NCBI GenBank assembly: GCA_009761415.1
Contig: QUOL01000034.1
Coordinates: 23,659-87,658 of the forward strand
DNA length: 64,000 nucleotides
Direction of reading: 5' to 3'
Source: Sarcomyxa edulis
Taxonomy: Eukaryota > Basidiomycota > Agaricomycetes > Agaricales > Mycenaceae
Shown here: in pieces, positions 33,329-44,808 of the stretch
Numbering within the stretch: position 1 is the first letter of the stretch
How the letters are laid out: the number at the start of each line of letters is the position of its first letter
Notes under the pieces: model-generated
The model's input: the letters and a program-made list of their open reading frames with translations, nothing else
Database searches by the model: none
Told to the model about the DNA's origin: nothing
Position numbers and translations under genes: made by a program

Positions 33329-35558
33329 GCGCCAGATGTATACCAAAGCCGATGTTTTTCTCCCAATTATGTCTTCCGATGGCATCGTCCAGGAAGTCGT
33401 GACGAGCGCCAGGGCCCATTTCCTTTGTAGCCGGAGCCCTGGAGTTGAGTCGTGCCCACGTTCGCTCGATACCTTCTCCATCTGCACGCCCCACCCCAGT
33501 TTGATATCCAAGAGAATTTTCAGCCTGGCAAGAGCTTTCGTGCGCAGCTGCGTGCCATACGGGAACTCCAAATTGAATAGTGATGTCGCCCGGTATGCGT
33601 CGGATAGCCTCAGGCATTTTCTCCATCCTTGATGCCAAATTGACCTTCCATTGGCATGCAATATCATACGATACCGTTAGGTAGAGAAGTGTGATGCCGA
33701 GGATCGCGGAAAGAAAGATATAGTCCATGTTAGAATACCTAGTACAGAGATGTATTTATTTCTTGAACCCAATAGCATGAGAAATAGATCACGTACCTCT
33801 CTCCTTTCTGGAGATCTCCAATACCAAGGGGTCAGACTAGCTCATGTCTGGCACAGACACAAGCGCCTACCCCCGAGCTGCGAAGGCCTGTCGTCATCTT
33901 CGTATCCTTCTGCATCAGGGCCGCAAAGACAATGCATGTGCTGATCTGTAGAAATAGAGTTTACTCGTATAGCTACAATGTTGTAATTGAAAAAACCCAC
34001 ATCTGCCTCAGATATGTAGTTTTGTAGATGCTCGAAATACGGTTCATTCTTGACGAAGTATGCCCAACCGGGCCCAAGGGATGGATCCTTTGCATATGTC
34101 GAATTCATGCCGTTCTTGAGACGGAAATTTGCATCCATTGCCAAGATTAGCATGTAGAGGAACCTTCAATCCAGTGAGCTAGATGTACACAACACCGATC
34201 AAAACATAGCGTACCTGTACTTTGGGTCGACATCTCGCCAGTCTGCAGGAAGATTAATTCCATCGTGCGGACAGGCCCAGCACTTCAAAGCGCATTCCCC
34301 CTGGGCGGTACCGTTCAAGCCAGTTGGATCATGCCCCCGCCCAGCTCTCTTTGCTCGCTTGATGAACGCCCACTCACGAAACATTCTTCCAAACGCCTTA
34401 TATCGGTCCTACCGAATTAAAAGAACATGAGTTATTGGGTTCCTCTAGTGACCGACAAAACAGTACGTACCGGCACTCTCTGAACGCCCAAAGCATCTGT
34501 GCGGCGCTCCAAGGATCCAATGAAGTCGTAGGTATTGAGACCGCCAACGACGTTAAGTAGGTGAAAGTGATCTCAGACTCCAAAGGTCGCGCAGGTCTTC
34601 GGATTACTGATGGTGGCTGGGTACCACCTTTCTCGAAGAAGTTGTATACGTTTGGAGATCCTCGAGTTTCCACATCCGCACTCATGCGCGGTGACGGAGT
34701 GAACGCCGTTTGTGTCAATGACAACAAGAGATATGGAGGGATGTACTGGAGTCGGGCAGCCTCGGCCACCATGCCCCAAGTGATATACAAGGCCCAAATC
34801 TTGTAGGCTCCGAGTTTTCCAAAAGGAGCCGTTCCATTGCTGCACAAAAACAATTGGTGTTGCAGATCGCAATAGAGAATAATGAGTCGCATACCTTCAC
34901 AATATGGAGTGGAGTGCTTTGGTGCCGTTTCAGGCAACACAAGCGACACTCTACGAGGGTACCCGTGCAATCTGTACATTGCAACAAGCACCCAGCTTCG
35001 GAGTCAATATCTCCTAAGGCTTCAGGAAGTATGCTACATGTCTGACACCCCAAGATAGCAGTCTCCGGTAAGCATTCATGGCGAAGGATTTCGGCCAAAA
35101 ATTCATCTGCATACGGTCGCCAAATCTTCATCGGCGAATCCTGAGATACCTTGCAGGTAAGAACAGACAGAAATAAGTGATAGTGATTGACTGACCGAGC
35201 TCATATAACGCCTTCGCTTTCCAATGAAGACTTGGGATGCCCTGACCCCATTCTCTTCGTCGTCTTCCTCGATCTCTTCGTCCGGCACGTCTTGGAAATC
35301 TTCTGGTTGAATCCCGCCATGCTCGTCATAATCGCCTCCAGGGGTCCACGACGCGTAAGAATCGTCCAAGTCGAGAGGATCGAGCCTCCTCCTTTTTGGT
35401 ACATGGATGGGAGCCTCAAGTTGTCGTCGACCATCCGCTGAAATAACAAATGCGCGATGTGTACTGGCAGCAGAAAAAGGCTGATTATGGACGGTAGGTT
35501 GAGACTTCTCTGCTTTTCTGGGACGACCAGCAGGGCGAGCTTTGCTGGGAGAGAGCAT
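33329..35558 (-). pseudogene. KDZ (CxC2-type) transposase, truncated and with a nonsense codon
   Basis: Start MLSPSKARPAGRPRK at 35558 has an AT-hook-like GRPRK. An acidic linker follows, then a CxC2-like Cys cluster (CQTCS, CTDC, CRLCCLKRH) read through introns, then the segment SLQDLGLVYHLGHGGRGCP, then GRGHDPTG, CPHDGINLPADW, DANFRLK, GVGACVCARHE, YDIACQW and DGEGIERTWA with ATKEMGPGARHD. These are signature blocks of Kyakuja-Dileera-Zisupton transposases, DNA cut-and-paste enzymes. Two lesions: a TGA at 33834-33832 where the block CARHELV(R)PLG is expected to have Arg (a CGA to TGA type change), and loss of everything after 33329 at the LTR. Roughly the C-terminal third to half is missing. 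It cannot transpose itself. Confidence 0.85.
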
Positions 35559-35688
35559 GTTGTAAAGTGAAGCTTTGAAGTGTGGCGTGGCTGCAGATAA
35601 CGCGATCACATGGCATCGTGATCAAAGATATATTACAAGAGACTCGAGTGTTCGTTTATCTGACTACGTGTATATCCGAATCGGTATG

Positions 35689-37458
35689 CTACTTGTTTTT
35701 TCGACTGAGAGCTTGATCTTCCACGAGATCTTCAAACTTCGAAAACATCGCCAATGCATCCTGCCATCTAGAATCAGCTTCTGCCTCAATGCATGCTAAT
35801 CTTTCTGCACCTCCCTCTTCTCTCAGGATATCCGCCCTTGTTCGAAATCCGTATCTCACCCAACGAATCAAGCCCCCAGCACAGTATTGCGCGATAGATT
35901 GGCGTGTTTCGCCCTTTTGAATGGTGGTATTCCCGTGTCGTAGAGCGGCAGATGGAAGGAGGATTGTAGACCCAGGAGGAAACTCTATGATCAATTTCAG
36001 ATCGAATAGAACGATATGGCCACCTCTCGTGTAGTCGTAGTTCCCTAGGGCTGTAAGAGCGCAAATACCACCGGGCATATTTCCTGCATCCGTATGTCCG
36101 AGCGACACAGTATTAGGGCCCGCGTTGATTGTCATAGCAAGGTAACTGCTGTTGGAAAAGTTACGGTGGAGCTCATTGTGATGCTCGAATAGTTCGTCGA
36201 TGTTCTCCGTCATATGCCCGAAGATTCTTGGATAATAAAAGGCGAGCGCACCTTTCGAGGCGTCATGAATGCAAATTCCGTGTGGTAATACTAATAAACC
36301 TACTATTTTGTATGCCTGCAATTCTCTCTATGTCTTGGCTACGCATGATCCTGTCGATCGCACGCGTCGCGGCGTCCGTCGACTGGTGGAGATTGCCAGG
36401 TCTCTGTGGGGCAAGGCAGATCAGTAAATACGGGTGCAACTACGTGAATAGCTGAGCGACGCACCAGCTGCCCACCCCCATAGGAAACCCCAGTAGCCAA
36501 CGCAGCAAAGGTACCGCGGCGATGCTTGCGTGGAGTGATTCCCTCTTCCTGGCAGATGGTAGCTATTGCGTGACTTGCATCATGAGAAACTTGGTCCCAG
36601 GGCTTGGACTTCGGACTGTTCTGCGGGAACCCAACGAGGGTGACAAATATACGCCCGTGCTGGTCGAGAATAACTTCAGATGTTCTATAACAGATCGTTG
36701 TTAGCGCACGACGCAGGAAGACATAAAGGAGGTACACACCTTCCATCCCATCTACGCCTCTCGAAGCCTCGACCCATCAATTCCTCCAGCGTGAATGGCT
36801 TTTTTCTGACTACGGGTTGTCGAACGCCAACAAAGGCACTGCGTGCTCTAGGGAGATGTGCTGCATCCATGGAGACAGTAGTTGTAGATGGATTTCCATA
36901 GTTGACCATGGCAGAGGAACGAATACGATACGATGGTGCAGGACCGGACAGGGACTTGGACTCGGCAGCTTTAATCCTCTTAGCCCGCCTCCGTCGTTTT
37001 GATCCCTGCTGTGCATGAAACGCCTTAGCCGAACGTGTCTTCGGAGTGAGTTGCATGACCTTAGCCGGCAGCTTCGACCCCGAGTTCAGCGATGAGTCGA
37101 TCGAAAAGAACGGTAGAGGCGCTGCTTTATTAGTTGTGAGTTGGTTCGAGTGTTCTACATGCAATTCTGTGGAGGAAATATCGCGCGACGAGGAGGGCGC
37201 ATCTGCATCTGCATCTGCATCACTGATGCTGAGGGATGACAGAGAGCTTAGCGAGGCCATGGAAGGAGTAGGAGATGAGGGCCGGTTCACGCCGTGGAAT
37301 GAGAGCGGTAGATGTTCGTTGTCTCCTAGGCCCAGTACATCACGCCGTACTTCTTCGTTGACGGATTTCTGGAGCAAGGTGCCTGCATCGAGATTGGTGA
37401 CGATCGGTGTTGGTGTACTGAACGGCGAGAATTCGATTCCGGATCGAGTCTGGCGCAC
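35689..37458 (-). CDS. TET/JBP-like 2-oxoglutarate/Fe(II) dioxygenase
   Basis: Exons (minus strand) 37458-36740, 36684-36465, 36403-36304 and 36251-35689, all GT-AG with agreeing phases, give about 533 residues. The N-terminus is disordered and basic (RQTRSG, SKRRRRAKRIK). The core holds GVSYGGGQ, PGNL and RIAGIQNS, then His399-x-Asp401 (GHTDAGN), GGHIVLFDLKLIIEFPPGS, distal His452 (RHGN) and 2-oxoglutarate-binding Arg463. This HxD...H...R set and the GG..VL.DL..IEFPPGS block are those of fungal TET/JBP enzymes, which oxidise modified pyrimidines (5-methylcytosine or thymine) in DNA. Such genes are known to be linked to KDZ transposons. The first codon in this frame is GTG at 37458 (ATG in relatives would be natural here), so the start may be lost or lie in an upstream exon. 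It lies 131 bp upstream of the KDZ start on the same strand. Catalytic residues are all present. Confidence 0.85.
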
Positions 37459-38134
37459 ACTATCAGCCTTCGAAGCTATAAGTTGTATGACACTTCAACG
37501 CACCCTTTTGAACGCCATATAGACGAGACTGATAGAAATAGGCCTACGTTGACGCGTCAGACACTTCAAGTAGGGATAATACGCGTCAATCATATATGGC
37601 GACGCGTAGAAGTAATCAACTCTCAGCGCCCCGTCATAGTGCCTTTGGGTCAGGCTCAGTGTACGGGTCGCCGGAACATAGTAGAGAACATATATCCAAA
37701 GGGTTAAATGAGAGCAGAATCTAGTACTCACCAGTTTCTGGGTAGAGATACCCGAGTGTAGTCGCCAAGTACTTGCTGGTTGAACGTTGAAATTGTGAAA
37801 CGTTGAGGAAAGAGAAAAAAAAATTAAGGTTGAAGAATCCCAAACCGAACGAATTCGAAGAAGCCTGTTGCCAGGCGATATAATTCCGAATGCTGGGTAT
37901 AGACATCGCAGTGCTAAAGTTGTTCTGCCAGTGAGCGCTCAGAGCATGTTGACACGTGTTATGTTCGAAAGCTCAGCGCTCAGGTCGCGAACAATAGTCG
38001 CGAACATGGCCTTGAATCGAGTCTTTTCTAAGCCCATTCCCTTCACTTTTCAGAGATTTTTGTACCTTGCATTTATACCTCAACCCGTATCTCTATTTAC
38101 GCTACGGTCGTTTCTCGTTCTTCGTCTATGTGCT
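37459..38134. other. Divergent intergenic region of the TET/JBP island
   Basis: The TET/JBP gene points left and the next gene right, so this 0.7 kb is probably a shared promoter region. GACGCGT and ACGCGTC words occur several times at 37550-37610. No gene is supported. Confidence 0.4.
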
Positions 38135-39009
38135 ATGACCCCAGAATCGAAAAAGAAAAAGGTTCCTAAAGCGAGCAAAGTCAAAAACGCCATCTATTAT
38201 GCCAAGTGAGTACTTACAAGTCGAGCTCCTTCTCATGTTCGTCAATTTAACGATTCATTCCTCGAGCCATGCTCCTCGTCTACGAGAATTGTCGAAGCAA
38301 CGGATGCGACTGAAAAGGTGAGTGATACATATTGCACAAAATTTGAGGGCGTCTATCTTAACCCACACTATCTATGTTCAGAGAGGCCGCCAGGCTTGCT
38401 GCCTTGGATCTCGACGCCCGAGATGGAAACGCGAGTACAGAAGTCGAACTGTTAAGAGACCAAACTACGTTAGACACATCGTAAGCCTTGACCACGTTCC
38501 GCGCCATCTCGAATAACACTTGTTGCAGATTGGCAGACAAAGGAATTCAGGACCAGCTTCACTCCCCCGTCCGTTCCCCCGATACTCTCGAGGATGAACC
38601 GAAAAATGACGCACTCGTAAACTTCAGAGTCTACGTCAGCAGCGACGACGATTACCAGGAGTATCTACAAGATCACCAGTCCCTTCCACAACTCTTCGAG
38701 CGGGTCCAGACATGGTCAAATCGTTGGGGCATTTCAGCATGCTGGACCCAGAAACTTCGCGAGGATCACGAGAGGGCGTTGAATAACTCAGGTGATGGCA
38801 TGCGGATCTGGATGGATGGATTGAAGAAGCACGCGCACCATGGACGAAAGCTAATCCGGATGATAGCTGAGATCTTTCATCTGCCTCTCCCGACTCGGGA
38901 AAAGGATATACAACATATGTTCGCCGCCGCGATGGAATTGATGGACTTGCTGTATCGTGGTATTGGATGCCTCGAAGCCAGGATTTCGATGATAGATATG
39001 GAAAATTAG
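38135..39009 (+). CDS. Small unknown protein A of the KDZ/TET island, four exons
   Basis: Exons 38135-38205, 38267-38317, 38382-38480 and 38529-39009, with introns of 48-64 nt and all phases consistent, give 233 residues. The N-terminus is strongly basic (MTPESKKKKVPKASKVK), followed by a YYA-NHAPRLRELSKQRMRLKR segment, a basic 'YY..N...LRE..K.RM..KR' pattern like that in the next gene and in other Agaricomycete transposon-linked proteins (recollection). The rest is acidic then helical (ERVQTWSNRWGISACW, AAAMELMDLLYRGIGCLEARI). A nucleic-acid-binding N-terminus is a reasonable inference; the function is unknown. Confidence 0.6.
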
Positions 39010-39337
39010 ATATAATACCTCTCATTCATGATACCCATAGATTTGTTGTACTCTACATAGTATCGATATGTTTTCAGAACATCTTCAAAGCATGCGATGA
39101 ACTTGTACCCAGAACCAAGGACGATGATCCGTCCTTCAGCCAGACATAATTAAATTTTGAGACACCAGATTTTGAACCCTGTATTCCCTTGCATCTTACA
39201 GATGTGCTGTCGCATTGTTCTGCATCCAGTGAGTGAGGTAGATGCGATTTCTGCAGGTGAAAGGGATAAAAGTCCGACGAAAGTTCAAGTCGCGTCCGTT
39301 TCGATCATAACCAACCTTCCTCTGTACATACTACATC

Positions 39338-40120
39338 ATGGCTCGTCCTCGACTTTACAAGACTGTCGAGGAAAAGAAAGCTGCCGATCGAGCCAAACGA
39401 GCTAGGCACTATGAGAGGTGAGTACACTATGTACCCTTAGCAAACCGCTGAATCAACAATTCCTCCATTCACATAGAAACCGCGGACAAATCAACGCACG
39501 GAGGAAGGAGAAATACAGTAAGAAGGTTTCGTACGTGAACTGAGATACGTCGAGGTGATCAGCACACTCACCGACACATCCATCTGATACAGGGTGTCCT
39601 CGCTCTTGGTCAAACTAGGAGGGGGTGTGGTATCGGAGAAATTGATACAGTGAGAATAGATCCCGTTGACATTCAATCTCGTTCACTACATGCTGATTAA
39701 CGACTCAGCAAGGGCATCGAATGTTCAAGTCTTACCCAAAACCTTCACAAGGCCGAGCTCACATACCAATCGTTCTTGAATGGACTGACTCCTACGGACT
39801 TTGTGGAGTCGGCATACAGCACCTATATCGCCGCTCGAGATCGCGCAGGCAAGGGAGACGGCAACGATTTAGACCCATGCGACGCTCTCACCAATCCAAT
39901 CGAGACCCTGGAATCTATTCATACAAGAGTCGCCGCCGCTCGAAGTCAGTTGTTGCAGACGGACGGACTTGGAGATGGCTGGAGACGTTGCGAAGGTATT
40001 TGTCAGGAGATGAGATGCTTGATAAGGTGGCTAGAGGACATCTTATGCTACGCACTTATGGACGACGGGGAGCTGGTAGATTTGTATAGCCGTTCTGCGT
40101 TGCAGTTTCAGTCAGTCTAG
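39338..40120 (+). CDS. Small unknown protein B of the KDZ/TET island, three exons
   Basis: Exons 39338-39417, 39477-39530 and 39709-40120 (phase-consistent) give 181 residues. The N-terminus MARPRLYKTVEEKK, then RAKRARHYERNRGQIN and ARRKEKYSKK, carries the same basic helix pattern as protein A. The C-terminal half is helical (AARSQLLQTDGLGDGWRRC, CLIRWLEDILCYALMDDGEL). The second intron is long (178 nt) for this window and could hide an exon. It resembles protein A in layout and position, so the two may be a diverged tandem pair carried with the KDZ-TET/JBP island (inference). Confidence 0.58.
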
Positions 40121-40232
40121 ACGAAATCGATTATGCTTGTATTCCTTTACAACTCACTACGGAAATTCAGAATAGAATAATACATATAGGTGTCCGACTG
40201 GAATGATACAACCACCCGAACAGAGGAACCCT

Positions 40233-40813
40233 TTACTTGAAAGGCATGCAGAAAACAGTTGAATACCCAGGAACGAAGTGCCTCGCGACGTCTTTGATGT
40301 CATCCAAGACCTTCTCCCTATCCTTCCTCTTTGTTTCTAAGGCCTTGAGCCTCGACCGTTCGTGATACGCACCGCGCTTCCTCCCGGGCCAGACAGGGAA
40401 ATACGGATTAGGCATGGTCCATGCGCGATATATGGCTTCAACATCTGTGAGGATGGGAGGATCACGGACGACTATATGACCGTCAGTTTTGCCCCACTGT
40501 AAGTAAGAGAAACAATACCTCTAGCAGGAGATCGACGAGCAGGAACTACCATAACAGGCGGATGAAACCCGAAGGAAGAGAGTGAACCCTTTAACTTGGC
40601 CAGAATGACATAGACATTAGTGTCTCGACACTCTGTGGCGCTTATTCCGAGTAACTCACCAAGAGATATAATGTGTCGTTCAACAAGAACGAAGGCCAAT
40701 TCGAAGGAGAAGATGGCAAGGATTGATGCTATGTGGATGATGAGTGACTCGGAGCAATGAGCACTGAACCGGGACTTTGAGCCTTTGACGCGCGCGTAGT
40801 CACGGGTAGTCAC
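40233..40813 (-). CDS. Small unknown protein, minus strand, partial model
   Basis: The final exon reads from about 40473 to 40233 (VRDPPILTDVEAIYRAW, MPNPYFPVWPGRKRGAYHER, then a charged helix and DVARHFVPGYSTVFCMPFK). It joins by a 47-nt intron to an upstream exon ending VMVVPARRSPARG. Further upstream, a frame to 40813 (AHCSESLIIHIASILAIFS) needs another intron at about 40660. The start is not settled. No family is recognised. It is convergent with protein B. Confidence 0.4.
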
Positions 40814-41500
40814 ACAGACTCACAATTTCGAACGGCGAACCTCCACATATTCACGTATTCCTACACACCTGGACGGTAAATTGCTCAATGGGCTGCTGAT
40901 GGTCTGAGGCTTTATCTCAGCGGAACTCCTTTGAAGAGCAACGGATGAGTGGAACGGGCAAGAACGCACCTCTAGCACGAAGGCAACTCTCTTGTACTAT
41001 AGACTCTCTGGGCCCTGGCATCGTCTTCTTGCTCAGATCGTTCTGGTTCGCCGATTCGTCGCATTGAAATCTACTGGAGCTTCTCTATCGTACTGTACAG
41101 GGAGCGCTCCTTCCGAGCCGTTCGTGGACTCTTTCGTCAAATCCAGAGAAGGGCGATTCTTATTACCGTTATTTCTTGGATCTGTTTGTATCCTTGAAAC
41201 CTACTACACTATCGCGCCCTCGCCCCTGATAGACTTCATCGGCTAAATTAGGGGATCTCTAGCTTCGGACTCAGGTAGGCATGCCTCTCTTAGTTGTATT
41301 AAAGTACAGGCAGGCTGAATTGATCACGTTGATTTAGCAATTTCTCGTGGCATTGGATCTTGAACGAAGAGTGGGGTGGATAGAAGACACAGCTAAAGAA
41401 CTTTGAATATTGACCTGCAGTCACAATAAGCATTATCTTGAGTGCATCTGGGTCTTTTTGGGAGCTATACGCGCCTTCCCCTCCACAATGACACTAGTTA
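40814..41500. other. Intergenic region, no gene recognised
   Basis: Unique-looking sequence; the frame at 40992-41246 has no supporting motif. It probably holds the promoters of the flanking minus- and plus-strand genes. Confidence 0.35.
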
Positions 41501-41506
41501 ACGGAC

Positions 41507-44294
41507 ATGGATGACATAACATCCCGCCGCCTCTCTTGTCACCATCTTTCCACGTCGGACCACACGCCTGCCTCGCGTACCCTTCAGCTCGTTGCATACA
41601 TGGCGAAAAAAGACAAGAAACGGATGGCCAAGAAGGATCGCCGGAACCAAAAAATGTGGGCCGAAGGGGCAAGGGAGCAAATCTTGCTCCCTCACATCCC
41701 AGTATACGCCGACGCACTCAGGCATGGCTGGGTCGCTTAACGCGACTACTTCGCTCGAGTTTGCAATGAATATCACACTTTGATCCACTGGCGCTTAGCC
41801 GATGATGAAGAGCCCGAGTTGCCGTTGCCCGTTTACGATCCGGCGGCATCACCTATAGAGGAAGAACTCACTGCCGAAGAAGTCGTTCTACGAGCCAATC
41901 GTATTGCTGATAGGAATGGGGTACGTCCATGTGCACCACGCCTTCTTTCCGCCATCTAACTTCATTGATACCAGGCTATTCGTCGTTGGCTCAAATATCG
42001 AGTCAGGCGTCTACAGGAAGAGCGTTTACCTACCATGAACCTGAAAACGGATCCCTATTCAGCCCTTCTTCTCTCTCTGACCGGAGTTTCTGCAAAGGTC
42101 CCAAAGCGTCGTCAGGGCACCCAGCAGTTCCAGCATGAATATAAAGACCTGATGAAAACCGAGGTCGCGTCACGCTGGGCCCTTGAGAACGATTCGGAGA
42201 GAAAACACCCTGGACCAGCGTTTCGCGCCAAGGTGGCTCGTGAAATGTATGATGCGCTTTCTGAGGAGGAGAAGGCGACACTGCTTAGAAACGCGGAAGA
42301 GGAGCGAGAGAGGGCAGTGAACGCCTTCAAAGACGCCTCGACAAAACCCCCGTCCCAAGCTCCTGTCGATCGACAAAGGTACATGTCGTAGAAAACAACC
42401 AACCAATATAATGCTGACACATCTGTCATTCCAGATGCATCAACAATCTGGGGCCATTCCTCGCCCCGATCCTCGAAGGAATACAGGAGCTCACCGGTCT
42501 TCATTGTCATGTCCTTGTCGGGGGCTGTATCCCTGATCAAGGCGGTCAAATTGGGACTCTGAGGTATGTTTCACATCGTCGTCAGTATATCTCTCAAGGG
42601 AGACTTATCATCTGGTTATAGCTTCAGTAAAGGATTCAACCGAGCTGCTATCCCTCTTCCATGGCCACAATGGCAGGCTAATCGCTTCAACACTGAGGTC
42701 TCTGGCTTTTTCAAAGAATATCTCGAGACATGCTACAGTACGTAGATGGCCGCGCTCTTCTGTTTACAATTGATTGACCAATCTACTTGATCGTATTGCA
42801 GCATCGGCTGATCGTGCGGCTGCAGCGTTGGACGTGGACGATCCCATCGAATTCGCAAGATACCAGATGGAAATGAATACGATGGAGGAGGGTACATTGT
42901 CGGACTCAGACGAGGAACTCTCCGATTCAGAAGACGAGGCGGAGAGTTCTAGGAAGAGGAAGAGGAAGACAGGGAAGCTGAAGGAGAAAGGGAAGGAGAA
43001 GGCAAAGGAGGATAGCAAACGGGCGGGGAAAGCCTTGCCTGCGGCAAACTCAACTAAAGCCCCTCTGGCCGCTCCTGCACCTCCTGCACTACCTGCACCC
43101 GCCCCACCCGTTTCGCCTCCCGCACCAACACCAACAGAAATCTATCATCGGGAACGGAATGCAAATATCGCTCGGAACCGAGCCTTGCTCAAAGAAATAG
43201 GAATTGATGCAGAGTCGCAACGGAAGCTCCTCAATATTCCACCCGCCAAGGAGAAACCGACTCCAAAGCCCCGTCCTAAACCAAGGCCCGTGATGTCATC
43301 CCGTCGATCATCGCGCCTGGATACAAACCTCGCATCCTCATCCCATGCAAGTGAAGCAGAGAATGACGGGAAATCAGCCAGTATTGTTCCTGCAGAAATG
43401 CCATATGTCGACACTCCTGGTGATGGGCCGGAAGTCTCGATGGATGTAGACGCCCCAGTCCCTGATCCAGTCGACATGATAGGCGACAAGCGTATTGAAC
43501 CTGAGCAAACTATCGAACAGGCTGCGAACGCGGGGGGCGTGGCTATTGATCAGAAGACGCTTGGCCATGCAAGTCAGAGGAGCAAGCCCTGTCCTACCGA
43601 TTCCACTCTCCAGGGGCTGTGCGGCGATGTACACTCGACTGATGGCACTGCGAAACCGTTCCACACCACCTTGTCCCCAGACGCAGGCCTCGGCCCCATT
43701 GCAAAGGCATTGCGTAACATACCGACCGATTCAGCATCCAGCACTACTCTCAAAGGCATTTGGTACCCTGAGAACACCCCGCCATGGTTCAAGAGTGCAC
43801 TTCATCAGATTCTCACCATTCGTTTGGGTACACAGTTCGATGGTGTCTTGTACCTTCTCATTCAACTCGAGACCCTTTATAAGTTCAAGAATGGCCGCGA
43901 CGCGATACCAAAAGCTGGGCGGCCTGATCAGCTCAGTGCCTGGATTATCGACGGACGGGGATCTCGCAGCAACAAGCCGCAGCTCGTCACAGATGTGAAG
44001 CTGTTCAGCAGTAGATGGAGGGCCTGGTGGATATCATTCCAGCCAGAATGGAGAGGACTGAACACTGTAGACGACTGGCCGTCTGCAGTGGATACGTACG
44101 GAGAAGACTGGTCTGCACTTATCAAACCAGGCGCCAACGGGGCTATCGGGGTGGTGGCATGTTTATACTGGTGGGGATGCGCTGTACAGAATAAAGCCGA
44201 AGGTGATTTGGCGGACTGGATAGAAGCGGTTGACGACGTCGGATGGGTATTGCAGGGCCTTGTTCAACACATTGAAATGAATCCTGTTGTGTAG
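41507..44294 (+). pseudogene. Multicopy Agaricomycete family protein with one nonsense codon
   Basis: Exons: 41507 (or ATG 41600)-41920, 41975-42378, 42435-42563, 42622-42737 and 42802-44294, all phase-consistent. Blocks WAEGAREQILLPHIPVYADA, GVSAKVPKRRQGTQQFQHEY, PGPAFRAKVAREMYDAL and, at the C-terminus, SRWRAWWISFQPEWR and ANGAIGVVACLYWWG match a family I recall as abundant and uncharacterised in Agaricomycete genomes. A long acidic and Pro-rich linker lies between. A single TAA at 41738-41740 interrupts HGWVA(*)RDYF; Gln or Glu is expected, so one base change explains it. Everything else is open for about 850 codons, so the lesion is recent or the annotated start is downstream. No enzymatic motif is seen. 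Confidence 0.6.
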
Positions 44295-44460
44295 GTACAA
44301 GTTCTATCATCTATCTTTATTTCTATTATGTAGCCAGTATTGTAAACCTCTCGATATGTATCCTCAGCATCAATATACCTTTATACAACATGACATTGCG
44401 CTCTGAGAGAGGTAAAGATTGTCCAAGGGCAATCGAGGGACTTAGAAAATATTTTTGAAG

Positions 44461-44800
44461 TCGGATGACATAAGAAAGTTGGCCACGGACCAGTCTCGGA
44501 CCCGTGGCCAAGTCCGACCTGGCCGGCGGATGAAGCTAGGTGCCGTTCATCCCACTGGTGTAAATGGAGGCCAAGTCAAATAAAATGTTAGCCAGACCTG
44601 AAATCGAGGGCTTTGGCCAAGTCCAGCCTGGCCAAATGCATATTGAAGGGCGCGTATCCAGCCGGTATGGTGTGGATGCACCCTGTAAGGGAGGAAAGCT
44701 AGCCAGAGCCAGTTCAAAGAGCCTTGGCTAAGTCCGAGCTGGCCACGAGGGTAAACAGCCCATCATTTGAGCCCGTCCTGAACCCGCTGCTTTCCTGGCG
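44461..44800. repeat. GGCCAAGTCC..CCTGGCC degenerate tandem repeat
   Basis: Three or so diverged units containing TTGGCCAAGTCCGACCTGGCC-like words (about 44505, 44613 and 44728), spaced roughly 110 bp apart. It lies immediately left of the Tc1/mariner-type element. Confidence 0.5.
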
Positions 44801-44808
44801 AAAATATA

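Noticed and set aside
33750..33944. Plus-strand frames across 33.3-37.5 kb
   Set aside because: They are shadows of the KDZ and TET/JBP exons on the minus strand, whose conserved motifs leave no doubt about the coding strand.
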